A stretch of 7,862 nucleotides of DNA from Actinomycetes bacterium (lineage in GTDB: Bacteria > Actinomycetota > Acidimicrobiia > Acidimicrobiales > RAAP-2), in the NCBI GenBank assembly GCA_021791615.1, contig JAJYWG010000162.1, positions 1 to 7,862 on the forward strand. Reading direction: 5' to 3'. Below are positions 6,176-7,862 of the stretch, in pieces (positions within the stretch are counted from its first letter, which is position 1; each line of letters opens with the position of its first letter). The notes beneath the pieces are model-generated. The model was given only the letters and a program-made list of their open reading frames with translations, was not told the DNA's origin and did not search any database. Position numbers and translations under genes: made by a program.

Positions 6176-6343
6176 CGTGTAGGGTCCACTTATTCGTTCA
6201 GTGCCCCGACCTGGACTTCCGGAAACGCCAATGTGTGGGGTACGACCATCGGTGGGACGGGAGGATTGAGGTCTCGTCGAGTGGCCCACCTCGGGTGCGA
6301 CCGTGGCGCCTTTTCCCCGAAAAGCCGCAGGTCAACCGGCACC
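6176..6343. other. Unassigned junction sequence between IS66 remnant and truncated permease
   Basis: No recognisable coding sequence on either strand. It contains a 15-nt near-palindrome at 6310-6324 (CTTTTC, CCC, GAAAAG). The permease frame stops at its right edge (6344-6346), so one breakpoint of the rearrangement probably lies around 6340-6365. Confidence 0.5.
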
Positions 6344-6499
6344 TCAGGTATTTGGACCCAACAGGCTGATCGTGGCCTTCCGCACGAGCGCCTGGACGAT
6401 GGCGGAAAGGGTGAAGCCGAGGATGAGTGACCAGGCGATCTGCCAGGCCATCCCTCCGGCGACCTCCAGGGAGTGACCGACGGCGTGGAGGACCGTCAC
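6344..6499 (-). pseudogene. Truncated permease (COG0701 / UPF0718, ArsP-like), N-terminal 51 residues
   Basis: From GTG at 6499 the - strand encodes 51 residues: an amphipathic start (MTVLHAVGHSLEVAGG), a hydrophobic segment WQIAWSLILGFTLSAIVQAL (about 19-38), then VRKATISLLGPNT and stop. This matches the N terminus of the large permease family COG0701 (roughly 300-400 residues, eight or more helices), where the first helix contains a similar W..LILGF.LSA(V/I)VQA pattern followed by a charged turn and LL. Homology ends at about 6355, so at least five-sixths of the protein is lost. The start is supported by GGAGAG (complement of 6505-6510) five bases upstream, and the gene follows the CsoR-type gene by 19 nt, so it is still transcribed and translated with the copper operon. 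An alternative ATG at 6503 is in another frame and gives non-protein-like residues. It could make a one-helix peptide or nothing stable. Confidence 0.65.
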
Positions 6500-6504
6500 G
6501 CATA

Positions 6505-6510
6505 CTCTCC
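6505..6510 (-). promoter_or_regulatory. Ribosome binding site of the truncated permease
   Basis: GGAGAG on the - strand, five bases before the GTG at 6499. It decides the GTG as the start over the out-of-frame ATG at 6503 that falls inside the spacer. Confidence 0.6.
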
Positions 6511-6518
6511 GTGGTTGG

Positions 6519-6875
6519 TCACCGGGTCCGGGTGAAGCGGTGGACGGCTTCGAGCAGCTCGGTGGTCTTCTCGGCGGCGACCGCCTCGTCACCCGAGGCG
6601 AGGGCGTGGCGCACGCAGTGGTTGACGTGGTCGTCGAGGAGGATGCCCGCCACCGTCTCCAGGGCGGTCGACACCGCGGCGATCTGGGTGAGGATGTCGA
6701 TGCAGTAGCGGTCCTCGGTGATCATCTTCTCGATGCCCCGCGCCTGGCCCTCGATGCGCCGCATCCGGTTGATGAGGGCGTCCTTGTTCTTGGCGGCCAC
6801 GTAGCCATAAGGCCGGGGCTGTCCCGTCCCGTCCGCTGCGGGCGGCGTGCTCTCGGGCTTGGCGGTGTCGGTCAT
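6519..6875 (-). CDS. csoR: CsoR-family copper-sensing transcriptional repressor
   Basis: A 118-residue all-helical DUF156 (CsoR/RcnR/FrmR) regulator that, when copper-free, binds operator DNA as a tetramer and releases it on Cu(I) binding. After a Pro-rich N-terminal tail of about 30 residues come the DNA-binding helix NRMRRIEGQARGIEKMI (36-52) and the metal site Cys58 (RYCID), His83 and Cys87 (DDHVNHC). Spacing Cys-25-His-4-Cys equals that of the characterised Mycobacterium tuberculosis CsoR (Cys36, His61, Cys65). Tyr57 matches the second-shell Tyr35, and Glu106 in TELLEAV probably matches Glu81 after a three-residue loop insertion. This C-H-C set points to copper rather than nickel or formaldehyde sensing. 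The ATG at 6875 overlaps the ATPase stop (ATGA), and GAGGAG (complement of 6881-6886) lies five bases upstream. Encoded within the ATPase operon, it likely represses its own transcript from a promoter right of the window. Confidence 0.9.
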   Translation of the reverse strand: MTDTAKPESTPPAADGTGQPRPYGYVAAKNKDALINRMRRIEGQARGIEKMITEDRYCIDILTQIAAVSTALETVAGILLDDHVNHCVRHALASGDEAVAAEKTTELLEAVHRFTRTR

Positions 6876-7862
6876 CTGGGCTCCTCGGTCGGGCAGAAGC
6901 GGCGGAGGCGCAGCGAGTTGGTCACCACGAAGACGCTGGAGAAGGCCATCGCGGCGGCGGCGATGATCGGGTTCACGATCCCGGCGACCGCCAGGGGGAT
7001 GGCGGCGACGTTGTAGCCGAAGGCCCAGACGAGGTTGCCTTTGATCGTCGACAGCGTGCGGCGAGACAGGCGGATGGCGTCCACCGCGGCTCGCAGGTCT
7101 CCGGCGACGAGGGTGATGTCGGAGGCCTCGATGGCGACGTCGGTGCCGGTCCCGATCGACAGGCCCAGGTCCGCTTTCGCCAGGGCTGGGGCGTCGTTGA
7201 CCCCGTCGCCGACCATGGCGACGACCTCGCCGGCCTCCTGCAGGCGGGCGACCTCGGCGGCCTTGTCCTCGGGGAGGACGCCCGCCAGGACCCGGTCGAT
7301 GCCCACCTCGGCGGCGACCGCCCGAGCGGTTCGCTCGTTGTCCCCGGTGAGGAGCACCGGGGTGAGCCCCAGGGCGCGCAGCCCGGCCACGGCCTCGCGA
7401 CTGGTGGCCTTCACCCGGTCGGCCACCGCGACGAGGCCCTTCATCTCGCCGTCGGCGGCGACGGCGACCACCGTCGAGCCCTCGGCCTCCAGGCGGGCCA
7501 CCTCGGCCGTGAGCCCGCTTGTGAGGTGGACCCCCCAGTCGGCGAGCAGGCTCGGTCGGCCAACCACCACGGCGTGGCCGTCGACCACCGCCTCGACCCC
7601 GAGGCCAGCCCGGGCCGAGAACGACTCGACATCCGGCAGGGCGCCGAGCCGGTCTCGCCCGCAGGCGGCGACGGCCTGGGCGATCGGGTGCTCGCTGGCG
7701 TCCTCGGCACCGGCCGCCAGGCGCAGCAGCTCCTCCTCGTCGACGCCTGCGGCGGGGACGACGGCGGAGACTGCCATCTTGCCTTCGGTGAGCGTGCCGG
7801 TCTTGTCCAAGACGATGGTGGTGACCTGGCGAGTCTGCTCCAAGACCTCCGGGCCCTTGATC
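6872..7862 (-). CDS. Cu(I)-exporting P1B-type ATPase, C-terminal part (runs off the window)
   Basis: Copper efflux pump of the inner membrane; 329 codons of the C-terminal half are present and the rest lies beyond 7862. From the right edge it reads IKGPEVLEQTRQVTT, then the phosphorylation loop DKTGTLTEG (Asp codon at 7805-7807), the P1B-specific SEHPIAQAV histidine-proline motif of the nucleotide-binding domain, LTGDN, and the hinge motif MVGDGVNDAPALAKADLGL. Two final helices follow. The first holds NLVWAFGYNVAAIPLA, with the Tyr-Asn of helix 7, and the second MAFSSVFVVTNSLRL, with the Met-x2-Ser-Ser of helix 8. YN plus MxxSS is the signature of the Cu(I) P1B-1 subgroup, separating it from zinc/cadmium pumps. 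N-terminal metal-binding domains and the CPC motif cannot be seen. The stop overlaps the CsoR start, which also supports copper as the ion. Symbols such as copA or ctpV cannot be chosen safely from half a protein. Confidence 0.92.
   Translation of the reverse strand, partial: IKGPEVLEQTRQVTTIVLDKTGTLTEGKMAVSAVVPAAGVDEEELLRLAAGAEDASEHPIAQAVAACGRDRLGALPDVESFSARAGLGVEAVVDGHAVVVGRPSLLADWGVHLTSGLTAEVARLEAEGSTVVAVAADGEMKGLVAVADRVKATSREAVAGLRALGLTPVLLTGDNERTARAVAAEVGIDRVLAGVLPEDKAAEVARLQEAGEVVAMVGDGVNDAPALAKADLGLSIGTGTDVAIEASDITLVAGDLRAAVDAIRLSRRTLSTIKGNLVWAFGYNVAAIPLAVAGIVNPIIAAAAMAFSSVFVVTNSLRLRRFCPTEEPR
6881..6886 (-). promoter_or_regulatory. Ribosome binding site of the CsoR-type gene
   Basis: GAGGAG on the - strand, inside the last codons of the ATPase gene and five bases before the ATG at 6875. 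It supports this start and a coupled ATPase-CsoR translation unit. Confidence 0.7.

Noticed and set aside
5774..6430. 218-codon + strand frame across the IS66 remnant
   Set aside because: Arg/Gly/Pro-rich antisense of the transposase remnant and permease stump.
1..7862. CRISPR array, tRNA, rRNA, riboswitch or toxin-antitoxin pair
   Set aside because: No regularly spaced repeats, no cloverleaf or CCA-like ends, no rRNA-like segments and no paired small genes were seen on reading both strands.

Overview
The window is high-GC DNA with strongly G/C-ending codons, GTG as well as ATG starts, and Shine-Dalgarno sites of the GGAGG type. This fits a GC-rich bacterium, most likely an actinobacterium (possibly an Acidimicrobiia-like lineage). 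That placement rests on composition and protein flavour only.

Left part (1-3105, + strand): three genes packed as an operon. They are an M20D-type amidohydrolase whose extreme 5' end is broken in frame, a TRIC/UPF0126-type seven-helix membrane channel, and an imidazolonepropionase/prolidase-like metal-dependent amidohydrolase. Junctions are a 5-nt gap and an ATGA overlap. The set suggests salvage of N-acyl amino acids or dipeptides, with a small-solute or cation channel encoded between the two hydrolases.

Middle (3106-5216, + strand): two single genes separated by gaps of about 300 bases. The first is a SnoaL-like/NTF2-fold protein with its own plausible promoter and a TTA codon. The second is a zinc-free quinone-oxidoreductase-type MDR protein.

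Scar zone (5217-6343): no intact gene. On the - strand lie a 3' fragment of a lactate/malate dehydrogenase gene, a 10-bp tandem repeat, a frameshifted IS66 transposase remnant, and finally a permease gene cut off after about 50 codons. This reads as a rearrangement or deletion scar at the convergence point of the left (+) and right (-) transcription units.

Right part (6344-7862, - strand): a copper-efflux operon. It runs from a Cu(I) P1B-type ATPase (N-terminal half outside the window), through a CsoR-type copper sensor joined by an ATGA overlap, to the truncated permease 19 nt further on. Copper sensing and export are probably co-regulated from a promoter beyond the right edge.

I found no tRNA, rRNA, CRISPR array or clearly new defence or mobile system. 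The most unusual part is the scar zone and its consequence for the copper operon.
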